Source: RYN-230 sp963813975 (GTDB taxonomy: Bacteria; Actinomycetota; Actinomycetes; Streptosporangiales; Streptosporangiaceae). From it: a stretch of 64,000 nucleotides of DNA. Location of the stretch: contig CAWFAP010000008.1 of the NCBI GenBank assembly GCA_963813975.1, positions 682,001 through 746,000 of the forward strand, in the 5' to 3' direction. The position numbers and the translations under genes were made by a program. The notes under the pieces are model-generated. The model had not been told where the DNA came from. It searched no databases and saw only the letters and a program-made list of their open reading frames with translations. Positions 7,488 through 15,057 of the stretch are shown one piece after another (position 1 is the stretch's first letter; each line of letters starts with the position of its first letter).

Positions 7488-8306
7488 TCAGGAAACCTGG
7501 CCGAGCGCGACCGGATGAGACGGCTTCACGGGAATTGTCCGGCCTCGTTCAAGGCTCACGGCGAAGGCCCAGGTTCCGTGGTAGGGAACAGCCAGCGAGC
7601 CTATTCGCACCGGCTTCTCCGAGTGGCCGTGCACGTCGAAAGAACCCACGGCCAGGGGGATATGCGCGCCGGTGATCTGCCAGAGCACGTAAATGTCCCC
7701 CGAGGTTTTGTCGGCTGGAAGCCCGGACGGGACGAGCCAGACCGATTGGCCCCTGATGACGACGTCGGCTGACGGGCTGCGGGAGCCGGCCGCGGTCAGC
7801 ACCACCTTGTGGCACGGGCTGGTTCGCGTACAGCTGGCGAGTGGCTGCGCCGGGCCACTGCCATGCGATAGCCCGGCCCAGCTGCCCGCGCCGGCGAGCA
7901 GGACCACCGCGGCGGCGGCGGCGGTCAGGATGACCCGCAGACGGCGCCGGGCGCGGCGGTGTGCGAGGTCCGTGATCACGGCGGGGCTCTCGCTGGCCTG
8001 GCCGTCGCCGCTGACCCCGCCGGGATCTCTGGTCAGCCCGCCGTGCGCTGTGACCGGCCCCTCCCGGGGCTCGAGGGCGACGGCCGCCATGATGCGCGCC
8101 CCGAGCTGCTGGCTCGGCTGGTTCTCCGGCCCGGTGTCCGCGAAGTCCCCGGCCACGTCGGTGTAGTCGCTGAGGGCGTCCTGGCAGCGGCGGCATCCTG
8201 GCAGGTGGCGAGCGAACCTGACCTCGTCGTCCGGATCCAGGGCGTGCAGTGCGTGCCCGGCGGCGAGCTCGTCGAAGTAGGCGTGGGCCCGCGTCGGCTC
8301 AGTCAC
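7488..8306 (-). CDS. anti-sigma factor (RskA-like, zinc-finger ZAS domain)
   Basis: A 272-residue membrane anti-sigma factor. The cytoplasmic N-terminal ZAS motif is His34-x3-Cys38-x2-Cys41 (ARHLPGCRRCQ). A transmembrane helix follows at about 125-147 (VILTAAAAAVVLLAGAG), after an arginine-rich stop. The C-terminal extracytoplasmic domain has the RskA-like strand pattern (VLWQITGAHIPLAVGSF and TWAFAVSLERG). The GTG start has GGGGAGGA upstream and overlaps the sigma gene by 8 bp, so the pair is translationally coupled. By analogy with SigK/RskA, regulated proteolysis would release the sigma factor. Confidence 0.9.
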   Translation of the reverse strand: MTEPTRAHAYFDELAAGHALHALDPDDEVRFARHLPGCRRCQDALSDYTDVAGDFADTGPENQPSQQLGARIMAAVALEPREGPVTAHGGLTRDPGGVSGDGQASESPAVITDLAHRRARRRLRVILTAAAAAVVLLAGAGSWAGLSHGSGPAQPLASCTRTSPCHKVVLTAAGSRSPSADVVIRGQSVWLVPSGLPADKTSGDIYVLWQITGAHIPLAVGSFDVHGHSEKPVRIGSLAVPYHGTWAFAVSLERGRTIPVKPSHPVALGQVS

Positions 8307-8979
8307 GGCAATCCTCCCCCGGAACTCTCTTGAGCGGGGATAGCGTGAGCCTTAGCCGCCGCATCGCGGAGAACGTGCGTGTTTTCACTGTACCCAGGGG
8401 CACGCCGGTGATTTCCGCTATCTGGCTCTGGGTGTAGCCGCCGAAATAGGCCAGCGTGACGGTCCGGCGCTGCGCCTCGGGCAATTCGACCAGGGCGGCC
8501 CGCACCTCTGCCGCCTGGATCTCATGCCAGGCGATCGACGCCGGGTCATTGTCGGCCACCGGCGCAACCTCCTGCTGGGCCGCGTGCGCGACCTGACGCC
8601 GCTGTTCGGCGGTCTCTTTGCGCACGATATCCACCGACTTGTGGTGGGTCAGGCCCAGCAGGAAGTTCCGCACGCTGCCCCGGCCGGCCCGGTACGAGGC
8701 GGGCGACCGCCACATGGCGACATACGCGTCCTGGACGGCATCCTCAGCGAGCGCGTGATTGGCCGTGATCTGCCGGGCCAGCCGGTAGCAGGCCGCGCCG
8801 TGCCGCTGGTAGAGGGCCGCCAGCGCCCCCTGGTCGCCGTCGGCGATCAGGCCGATCAGGGCGGCGTCGGGCGGCTCATGGGCCCGGCCTGCCTCCGGCC
8901 CACCCTGAACCGCGCGTGGTGGTGTCACCGTTGGCATTCGCAGCTGACGGGCAACTGGGTTGCTGGCGGTCCCGATCAT
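8299..8979 (-). CDS. ECF RNA polymerase sigma factor (SigK-like)
   Basis: A 226-residue ECF sigma. Region 2 contains ALYQRHGAACYRLARQI and DAVQDAYVAMWRSPASY; region 4 contains LPEAQRRTVTLAYFGGYTQSQIAEITG and the HTH GTVKTRTFSAMRRLR. The start is placed at the ATG 8979-8977 because it forms an ATGA overlap with the cupredoxin stop. ATGs at 9027 (longer) and 8937 (shorter) are possible. It is third in a four-gene coupled operon: membrane protein, cupredoxin, sigma, anti-sigma. That order suggests the sigma factor responds to, or controls, an envelope copper or redox function. Confidence 0.9.
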   Translation of the reverse strand: MIGTASNPVARQLRMPTVTPPRAVQGGPEAGRAHEPPDAALIGLIADGDQGALAALYQRHGAACYRLARQITANHALAEDAVQDAYVAMWRSPASYRAGRGSVRNFLLGLTHHKSVDIVRKETAEQRRQVAHAAQQEVAPVADNDPASIAWHEIQAAEVRAALVELPEAQRRTVTLAYFGGYTQSQIAEITGVPLGTVKTRTFSAMRRLRLTLSPLKRVPGEDCRD

Positions 8980-9419
8980 GAGGCGATGAACACACCGACC
9001 ATGCCGGCGCTGGCGTGGTACTGGCATTGGAACGCGTAGCGCCCGGAATGCGGGAAGCGCACGGTAAACGAGGTGGTCGCGCCGCCCGGGTCTCCCGTGA
9101 CGGTGGACGATGTGACGTGCAGGCCCGGGATGACGATGTCGTGCGGGTAGGCGCCCATATCTTTCAGGGTTATCCGCACGGTCCCGGTATGAACGTGCAC
9201 CGTCATGGGGGTGAACCGCAGCCCGTTGGTGCCGGTGATCACCACCTGCTGGCCGCCAGCCGGGCCTGGCGCACCCGCGCTGGCCGATGCACCCGAGCCT
9301 CCGGCTGCCGGGCTGGAGGCGGCCGAGCTACTCCCGCCGCAACCCGCCAGGGCGAGCACTCCCGCTACCGCTCCGGCCGCCAGGTACTGACGCCGCCGTC
9401 CAGTCAGCCATGATTTCAT
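8976..9419 (-). CDS. cupredoxin-domain lipoprotein
   Basis: A 147-residue lipoprotein with twin-charged N-terminus and lipobox LAGC (Cys27), a Ser/Ala/Gly linker and one plastocyanin-like barrel. Type 1 copper ligands are all present: His93 in YPHDIV, then Cys132, His135 and Met140 in the C-x2-H-x4-M loop (FQCQYHASAGM). This resembles sulfocyanin/plastocyanin-type electron carriers. The ATG at 9419 overlaps the upstream membrane gene stop by ATGA and its own stop overlaps the sigma start by ATGA. Electron carrier or copper sensor roles both fit; the operon link to a sigma/anti-sigma pair favours a signalling or stress connection. Confidence 0.88.
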   Translation of the reverse strand: MKSWLTGRRRQYLAAGAVAGVLALAGCGGSSSAASSPAAGGSGASASAGAPGPAGGQQVVITGTNGLRFTPMTVHVHTGTVRITLKDMGAYPHDIVIPGLHVTSSTVTGDPGGATTSFTVRFPHSGRYAFQCQYHASAGMVGVFIAS

Positions 9420-9886
9420 CGCTTCCGCACCTCCCACACCAGGCCGCCGGCCGCGAGCACGGTGGCGACAGCCTCGGCGACGGCGGCTATCGACTTCTCC
9501 GGGGACCAGGCGGGCTCATACATGTTCGGCAGGGGCCCGAGCTGGCCGACGTTCACGTACCGGTAGAGCAAGAGCGCGGCCAGCGAGCTGGCGGCGACCA
9601 CGAAGGCAATACCAAACCCGGTGCGCCGGCCGACGGCCAGCACGATCAGAGCGGCCAGGGCCGCCGCCGCCGCGTCGATCCGGAACAGGTTCCCCTGGCT
9701 GACCGAGGCCCGCACGGGGTCATACAGCGGGGCCAGGTCCGCATGCACGTAGGCGCTCACGGCCAGTGCGCCCGCGGTCAGCAAGCGCAGCACCAGGTCC
9801 ACCACCCGGGTAGCGGGCGGAGAGCGGACGGCCGTCCCGGCCATGTCAGGCCGGGGGCCATGGACTGCGCGGCGCGCGGTTCGCAT
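9416..9886 (-). CDS. small integral membrane protein, first gene of the cupredoxin-sigma operon
   Basis: A 156-residue protein with about four hydrophobic segments: VLRLLTAGALAVSAYV, IDAAAAALAALIVLAVG, FGIAFVVAASSLAALLLY and VAEAVATVLAAGGLVW. The conserved-looking extracytoplasmic loop contains HADLAPLYDPV, and YEPAWSPEKSIA precedes the last helix. Similar four-helix proteins accompany redox lipoproteins in actinobacteria, but I cannot name a family. The ATG at 9886 follows GAGGAAACGAG. An in-frame GTG at 9931 would add 15 residues. Coupled by ATGA to the cupredoxin gene. Confidence 0.72.
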   Translation of the reverse strand: MRTARRAVHGPRPDMAGTAVRSPPATRVVDLVLRLLTAGALAVSAYVHADLAPLYDPVRASVSQGNLFRIDAAAAALAALIVLAVGRRTGFGIAFVVAASSLAALLLYRYVNVGQLGPLPNMYEPAWSPEKSIAAVAEAVATVLAAGGLVWEVRKR

Positions 9887-10088
9887 GTGCGTCTCGTTTC
9901 CTCGGCGGGCATTTGCGGGGGGTATTCGCACGGAGCGCCGTCATGGTTCATGGCCGGGGCGGCGTGCGACGGCAGGCACGCAAAAGCTCCGCAGGCAAAC
10001 CGGATGGCGCTGGCCGGCGAACTAGCTCACGGCGCGTCCACGTGGCCCAGGGTCACGGGACGCCGCAGGACTACTGACGGGGGAAGAG

Positions 10089-10712
10089 ATGAAAACGACC
10101 GTGGCGCCGCCCGGCGGACTTCGCCCTGGCTATGAGCACGGCGAGAACCAGGCCGGCGACCACGAAGCCACCGTCCCCAGCGTCGGTCCCGGCCGGCGGA
10201 GCCTGCGCCGGTACGCGGCAGTCCGGATCGGATTCGGCGTGATCTGGGGCATTGACGCTGGGCTCAAATGGCTACCGGGTTTCCGGGATCACTATCTGTC
10301 CATGATCCAGGCCTCTGGACGGGGACAGCCGTCCTGGCTCGTCCCGTGGTTTCATTTCTGGGCCAGCACGGTCCAGCCCGCGCCCGGCTTGTTCGCGGTG
10401 CTGACGGCGGTGGCCGAAACAGCCATCTGCCTGTCGCTGGTGCTCGGCCTGGCCCAGCGGGCCGGGTTCGCGTTCGGCGCTGGGTTCGCCCTGCTCCTGT
10501 GGGGTGTGGGCGAGGGCTTTGGCGGTCCATACATGAACGGCTCGACCGACCTCGGCTGCGCGGTGATGTATTCGGTCCTGTTCGCGGCGCTGGTGCTGGC
10601 TGTCCCGCGGGCCATCCGGGCGGCAGCCCCCTCGGTCGATTCGCGGATGGTGCGCCGCTGGCCGCGGCTGGCCCCGTTCACGTTCATCACCGTCAGCCGC
10701 GGACGGCGCTGA
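10089..10712 (+). CDS. DoxX/DoxD-like membrane protein
   Basis: A 207-residue protein with a roughly 40-residue hydrophilic N-terminus and four predicted helices: VRIGFGVIWGIDAGLKWL, AVLTAVAETAICLSLVLG, GFAFGAGFALLLWGVGEG and AVMYSVLFAALVLAVP. The motif GEGFGGPYMNGSTDLG matches thiosulfate:quinone oxidoreductase DoxD-type proteins. Family roles are in quinone-linked redox or envelope stress. The ATG follows GGGGGAAGAG. It diverges from the cupredoxin-sigma operon, which makes a shared regulatory theme possible. Confidence 0.82.
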   Translation: MKTTVAPPGGLRPGYEHGENQAGDHEATVPSVGPGRRSLRRYAAVRIGFGVIWGIDAGLKWLPGFRDHYLSMIQASGRGQPSWLVPWFHFWASTVQPAPGLFAVLTAVAETAICLSLVLGLAQRAGFAFGAGFALLLWGVGEGFGGPYMNGSTDLGCAVMYSVLFAALVLAVPRAIRAAAPSVDSRMVRRWPRLAPFTFITVSRGRR

Positions 10713-10725
10713 TCCTGACCGGCAC

Positions 10726-11523
10726 GTGGGCCCGGCGGCACGGCAAACGATCCGGGTATCCTCGGTGCGAGTGGATAAAGCCAGCGAAGACCAGGTCAGC
10801 GTGGATGTGGCGGGCGGGGCGCCCGCCACGCCACGCCGTCCGGCTAGCCCGCGGTACTCGTGGCTGATCCCGGCCGGCCTGCTCCTGATCCTGGCCATCC
10901 TGACCCTGAACGTGCTGGTGCACGGCCCGCTCACCGGCCTGGACGGGCGGATCCGCGCCGCCGTGCTGGCCCGGGCTGATTCGCCTGCCTGGCGGTGGCT
11001 CGCCGCGACCCCGCACCGGCCCGCCCTGCTGCTCACCGATCTCGGCATGACCACCGTGGCGGTACCGGTGCTGGCCGCGGTCGCACTGGTCCTGGCCATC
11101 CGGCGGCACACGATCCGCCCCGTGCTCATCGCGCTGACCGGCGTGGTGCTGCTGATCGCCACCGTCATCCCGGCGAAGATCATCATCGCCCGCTCCGGGC
11201 CCGGCCTGCCCGCGGTCATCCCCGGTCAGCTGGGCGCCTTCCCCTCCGGGCACACCAGCACCGCGTGCGTCTGTTTCTCGCTCGCGGTGCTGATGCTGGT
11301 GGCCGGGCAGCCCGGCCGGATCCGGTACCTGGCCCTGGCCGGGCTGGCCCTGCTGTGGCTCGCGGTCGGGGCGGCCCTGGTGTGGTGTGACTACCACTGG
11401 TTCACGGACGTGGTCGCGGGCTGGGCCCTGTCCGGCCTGCTCATCCAGCTCACGTTCTGGATAAACCGGTCCCGCAGGCCCTCCGCGGCCCGCTCACCGG
11501 ACGGCGGGAGCGGCGCCCGCTAG
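10726..11523 (+). CDS. PAP2-family membrane phosphatase
   Basis: A protein of up to 265 residues with about five or six transmembrane helices and the three phosphatase motifs: KIIIARSGP (motif 1), PSGHT (motif 2) and CDYHWFTDVVAG (motif 3, with the catalytic His and Asp). It would dephosphorylate lipid phosphates such as phosphatidate or undecaprenyl pyrophosphate at the outer face of the membrane. The start is uncertain: GTG at 10726 is the longest choice, and GTGs near 10765-10770 are alternatives. Its stop overlaps that of the convergent TfoX gene (11520-11523). Confidence 0.88.
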   Translation: MGPAARQTIRVSSVRVDKASEDQVSVDVAGGAPATPRRPASPRYSWLIPAGLLLILAILTLNVLVHGPLTGLDGRIRAAVLARADSPAWRWLAATPHRPALLLTDLGMTTVAVPVLAAVALVLAIRRHTIRPVLIALTGVVLLIATVIPAKIIIARSGPGLPAVIPGQLGAFPSGHTSTACVCFSLAVLMLVAGQPGRIRYLALAGLALLWLAVGAALVWCDYHWFTDVVAGWALSGLLIQLTFWINRSRRPSAARSPDGGSGAR

Positions 11524-11890
11524 GCGGAAGGTCCCGGTTTCTTCGGCTTTTTCTGCTTGGGCGGCAGTGTGGCCACGTACTCCCGGGCGCGCTCCACCCA
11601 GCCCGCGGCGACCCCGGGGCTGGCCCGCCAGGCCCGCGGCAGGCTCAGGTAGCCGCCCATCGGCCGCCCGCCTGGCCCGAACGGCCCGGTGCCGTCCATC
11701 GCCGCCAGCTCTTCACGCCGGGCATTATCGAGCCGCACCCCACGTCGGGCCCCAGCAACCCGGCGAACATGTTGCCGTGCACGAACGCGCCGAGGTTGCC
11801 GAACATCGGCTTGATCTCGATCTCCGGATCGTCCGGGAGCACGGACCGGAAGAACTCCTTGTCCGCGTCCGTCGGCTTAGGTATCTGCAT
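11520..11890 (-). CDS. TfoX N-terminal-domain protein, apparent 1-nt frameshift
   Basis: From the ATG at 11890 (after GGGGAGGG) the frame reads DKEFFRSVLPDD, MFGNLGAFVHG and MFAGLLGPDVG, the classic TfoX-N start. The frame then breaks at a C4 run (11738-11741, G4 on the coding strand). The next frame continues VRLDNARREELAAMDG, FGPGGRPMGGYLSLP and a Lys-rich tail to a TAG at 11520-11522. One additional G restores a single protein of about 123 residues. Function is unknown; the domain is widespread in actinobacteria as a small stand-alone protein. Confidence 0.75.
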
Positions 11891-11927
11891 ACGGCCGCCC
11901 TCCCCACCGGGAGAGTACAGCGGGCGT

Positions 11928-11980
11928 GACCCCGCAGGGCGTCCACCGCGCGGCCGGACGCGGCGGATGCCCTGCGGGTC
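11928..11980 (-). terminator. long-range hairpin after the arylsulfotransferase gene
   Basis: GACCCCGCAGGGC (11928-11940) pairs with GCCCTGCGGGTC (11969-11980) with a single bulged C. The enclosed 28 nt are themselves GC-rich. It starts 8 bp beyond the arylsulfotransferase stop at 11989. Confidence 0.5.
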
Positions 11981-11988
11981 AGGAACTG

Positions 11989-13236
11989 CTACCGGCGGCC
12001 GCGCCCCGGCCAGGGCAGCCGGTACGCGCGGTAGGTGTTGACCCCGGCCGGGAACTCGGCGTTAAACAGCAGCTGCCCGGACGGGCTGAACTCCGAGATG
12101 TAGGGCAGGATCCCCCAGCCGACGAACCGGTCACGGTTGCGCGTGGTCTGCGCGTTGCCCTGGGACGCGGCGGACAGGCCCTCCGGCTGATTGTCCGAGG
12201 CGACCAGGGTGGCGCTCCTGGCCCGCTCGCTGAGCCGGACGGTGATGGCCCGGCTGTACGGCAGTTCCGGGGTGCCGGACGACTCGTTGTCGAAGAACGT
12301 GTAGGTGTCCTGGCCCACCGCCTCCGGGTCGTGCTGCCACGCGAACGCCTGGCCCGCGCTGTCCAGCACCTGCCCGGGCGCGGCCTTGATGGCGAACGAG
12401 CTGTCCTTGCCGCCCAGCCGCCAGATGATCTTCCCGGTGCGCAGGCTCACCTTGTAGGTGGTCCAGGTGTCCCGGGCGTCGACCAGCAGGTTGCCGTCCG
12501 TGTCCAGGTGCACCGCGTTGACGTGGAACCAGTCCCACGGGGTGCTGGCCGACGCGGGCAGCGGCTGCTCGCTCTGGCTGTACGGGACGTGGTCCGCGCT
12601 GTTCCACTGGAACAGCACCGTGCCGGTGCGGATGTCGATCTCCTGCACGATCCCGTTGATGACTTCCTGGTTCGCCGGCCCGCCGATGGAGGTCAGGTCG
12701 GCGGTGGCGGTCGCGTAGCTCAGGACGAGCGCGGTGTTCCAGGGCGTGATGAGGAATTCGTGCCCGTCCGCGGAGTGGCCGTTGCCCGCCTGGACGGTGG
12801 CGATCTGCTGGTAATGGTCGTTGTAGATGTAGTCGGTCCCGCTGGACACGCCTCCCAGGCCGGTGCCCTGCCACCAGGTGAGGACGGGGTGGCCCCGGTA
12901 GGTCTGGGTGCGGAAGTCGGCCGCTTCCTGCCCGGCCGGCACCGGGTGGAACCAGATCACGTGACCGGCGTTGTTGATGATCTCCGCGCCGTTGGCGTAG
13001 CTGGACGTGTCCCCGAATGGGGAGATGAAGATGTCCCCGTTGCCATTGTTCGCGCCCGCGGTGAGCACCGTGACCGGCGGCGGGCCCACCGGGCCCGCCG
13101 CCGAGGCCGGCGCGGCCACCGCCAGGGCGGCCGGAAGCACTCCCGCGAGGAGCGCGGCCGCCGCGGCCCGCCAGGGCGGCCGGGAACGCCGAGACCGCGC
13201 CGGGAGGCTGCCGCGAATTAATGACCTGGTGTGCAT
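11989..13236 (-). CDS. secreted arylsulfotransferase-family (ASST) protein
   Basis: A 415-residue protein with an Arg-rich N-terminus and signal peptide (hydrophobic core about 24-45, ending PASA). The body is a beta-propeller of the arylsulfotransferase family, with repeated blades such as HVIWFHPVP, VQEIDIRTGTVLFQWNS, DWFHVNAVHLDTDGNLLVDARDTWTTYKVS and GKIIWRLGGKDSSFAI. ASST enzymes move sulfate between phenols, but many actinobacterial members lack tested activity. The ATG follows AAGGAAGG. It is monocistronic, with a hairpin downstream. Confidence 0.85.
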   Translation of the reverse strand: MHTRSLIRGSLPARSRRSRPPWRAAAAALLAGVLPAALAVAAPASAAGPVGPPPVTVLTAGANNGNGDIFISPFGDTSSYANGAEIINNAGHVIWFHPVPAGQEAADFRTQTYRGHPVLTWWQGTGLGGVSSGTDYIYNDHYQQIATVQAGNGHSADGHEFLITPWNTALVLSYATATADLTSIGGPANQEVINGIVQEIDIRTGTVLFQWNSADHVPYSQSEQPLPASASTPWDWFHVNAVHLDTDGNLLVDARDTWTTYKVSLRTGKIIWRLGGKDSSFAIKAAPGQVLDSAGQAFAWQHDPEAVGQDTYTFFDNESSGTPELPYSRAITVRLSERARSATLVASDNQPEGLSAASQGNAQTTRNRDRFVGWGILPYISEFSPSGQLLFNAEFPAGVNTYRAYRLPWPGRGRR

Positions 13237-13707
13237 GGGTGTCTGCCTTCCTTGGAGGATGACCCGCGGGTCCGCGCCGTGATCAGCACGAGCCCTCCGG
13301 CACGGTACCCGGTTTTCCTATGAAATAGACCTACTAGATAGGTATAAGCAATAGGACATACGTCACCGACTGCACGGCTGTGGGGGGCCCAAGCCGGGCC
13401 GGACGGCAGGCAGGCAGGTCACGGCGGCCGAGGCGGGACGGCCGGGCCGGGCGGGCACGGCGGGACAGGGCGGCAGGACAGGGCGGCAGGACAGGCGGTA
13501 CGGGCAGGGCGGGACGGCCGGGCTGACGGGTGCGTGAGCGCGCTACCGGGGTGCGGGCGCCGGCTGCGCCGGGAAGCGGCCCGGCAGCGCAAAGCCCAGC
13601 GGCCGGCGTGGCCGGGTCTCCGCAGCGCCTCGAGATGAGGCCCTGCACCCGGCCAGCCGGCCGCTGGGCTCGCTACGGCGTGGCCGCACCATCGCGGCCT
13701 GGACGCC
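13237..13707. other. 470-bp intergenic region with G-rich repeats and a long hairpin
   Basis: No convincing gene. Nearest the arylsulfotransferase is an AT-rich stretch (13320-13360) with the imperfect dyad ACCTA-CTAGA-TAGGT (13329-13343), probably its promoter region. 13460-13515 holds tandem copies of GGGCGGCAGGACA-type units. 13594-13669 holds a long hairpin, listed separately. Confidence 0.5.
13594..13669. terminator. 23-bp inverted repeat, putative terminator of the H1-like gene
   Basis: The arms 13594-13617 and 13647-13669 are complementary over 23 bp with one bulged G, around a 29-nt loop. It begins 39 bp beyond the stop at 13708 of the leftward H1-like gene, consistent with termination of that transcript. 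Its stability is unusual for a simple terminator. Confidence 0.6.
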
Positions 13708-14973
13708 TCAGCGCATGAGACCGGCCAGCATGTCGCGGTAGCGGTCGCTCCCCGGTGCGGTGGGCGTGCCGTTGCCCGGCTGTGAGCCACCCGGGCTTAC
13801 GGCCGGAGTCCCCGGACGCGACGTACCCGGACGGGCCATGGCAGGCCGTGAGGCGGCGGGCCGGGCCACGCCCGGCTTCGTCACCGTGCCGGCCTTCTTG
13901 GCCAGCCCCGGCTTCGCGGCCAGGCCCGGCCGGGCCGTCGTCCGCGGCTTCATCGCGGTCCGCGGCTTCGCCGCCGTCGCGGACTTGGGCTTGGCCGCCA
14001 CCCGGGACGACGCGGCCGTCTTCGGCTTGGCGACCGTCCTGGGCTTCGCGATCGTCCTGGGCTTCACGATCGAGCCAGGCTTCGCGGCCGTCCGCGGCCG
14101 GGAAGCCGACTTCGGCTTCGCGGCCGACCGGGCCGAGGCGACCATGCGGGATGAGGCTGGCCGGGATGAGGCTGGCCGGGACGCAGTCGTCCGCCGCTTG
14201 ACCGCCCGGGCCGGGCGAGCCGTGGCCGACTTCGCCGTCGCCGGCTTCCGCGCGGTGGTCGTCGTCCGGGACCTCGACGTCGTCGCTGACGTAGCGGCCA
14301 CGGTCCGGGACTTCGTCGCGGTCCGGGGCCGTGCGGGCGCCTTGGGCTTCGCGGCCGCCTTACCCTTGGCGGCCACCCTCGGCTTGGCGGCGGTCCTCGG
14401 CTTCGAGGCCGCTCTCACGCTGGCCGCGCGCTTGGGCTTCGCGCGGCCCTTCGGCTTCGCCGTCCTCGGGCTGGCCGTGCTCCTGGGCTTCGCCGGGCTC
14501 TTCGGCTTCGCCGTAGCCCGGCTCCGCGCCCCCGCGGGCGCGGGTGCGGCCGAAACCGTCATCGCCGCCCCGGTCAGCGCCTTGGCTGCGGACGACATGG
14601 CCTTGGTCGCGGTGTTCATCGCCTGCATGGCGCTGGACATCGTCTTGGTCGCGGTGTTCATCGCCTGCATGGCGGTGGACATGGTCTTCGCCGACGACGT
14701 GGCCTTGGTGGCCGCCGCCGCCATCTGGGTCGCCGATGAGGCGACCTTCACTGCCGCGGAGGACACAGTCCTCGCGGCAGCTCCTGTGGAACGCATGCTC
14801 CTCGCCCCCGTGGCCGCGCCGCGCATTGGCTTGGCGGCGGTCGCCTTCGTGCTGGTCCTGGATTTCCGATTGCTCGCGGCATTCTTGGCCACACCGTTGC
14901 GAATCGCTCCGGTACGCGCGGTCGCCGCTGATTTGCGGCGAACAGCCGTGCGTGCCGTGGTTTGCACAGGCAT
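13708..14973 (-). CDS. histone H1-like Lys/Ala/Pro-rich DNA-binding protein
   Basis: A 421-residue, extremely basic, low-complexity protein. Zones in order: a Thr/Ala/Arg/Lys N-terminus (about 1-75); an Ala/Ser/Thr/Met zone (about 80-140) with the tandem unit SAMQAMNTATK; then a long run of AAKPKSA/RTVAKP-type KP repeats (about 150-395) like eukaryotic H1 tails; and a neutral C-terminus ending DRYRDMLAGLMR. Such tails condense DNA. The ATG at 14973 has GGGGGAG 5 nt upstream and is preferred to the ATG at 14997. An antisense frame of similar length exists but lacks these features. Nucleoid compaction is inferred. Confidence 0.78.
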   Translation of the reverse strand: MPVQTTARTAVRRKSAATARTGAIRNGVAKNAASNRKSRTSTKATAAKPMRGAATGARSMRSTGAAARTVSSAAVKVASSATQMAAAATKATSSAKTMSTAMQAMNTATKTMSSAMQAMNTATKAMSSAAKALTGAAMTVSAAPAPAGARSRATAKPKSPAKPRSTASPRTAKPKGRAKPKRAASVRAASKPRTAAKPRVAAKGKAAAKPKAPARPRTATKSRTVAATSATTSRSRTTTTARKPATAKSATARPARAVKRRTTASRPASSRPASSRMVASARSAAKPKSASRPRTAAKPGSIVKPRTIAKPRTVAKPKTAASSRVAAKPKSATAAKPRTAMKPRTTARPGLAAKPGLAKKAGTVTKPGVARPAASRPAMARPGTSRPGTPAVSPGGSQPGNGTPTAPGSDRYRDMLAGLMR

Positions 14974-14984
14974 TGATCTCCCCC

Positions 14985-15002
14985 CGTAATTGATCAATTA
15001 CG
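14985..15002. promoter_or_regulatory. 18-bp perfect palindrome upstream of the H1-like gene
   Basis: CGTAATTGATCAATTACG is a perfect palindrome, AT-rich in a GC-rich context, ending about 12 bp before the start codon and just upstream of the Shine-Dalgarno. It looks like a dimeric repressor site or an autoregulatory site of a nucleoid protein. No factor can be assigned. Confidence 0.6.
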
Positions 15003-15057
15003 CAGTGCTCTATTCCACGATTGGCGCGTTCTTACACCACCGCAGAGAAAGTGTTCA

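Noticed and set aside
11926..13221. A long plus-strand open frame opposite the arylsulfotransferase
   Set aside because: High-G+C shadow frame: Arg/Gly/Val-rich with no domain, while the minus-strand product shows clear ASST blades and a signal peptide.
13760..14989. A 409-codon open frame antisense to the H1-like gene
   Set aside because: It mirrors the KP-repeat gene, has no good ribosome-binding site and encodes a featureless Ala/Val/Gly/Phe pattern expected from the complement of Lys/Ala codons.
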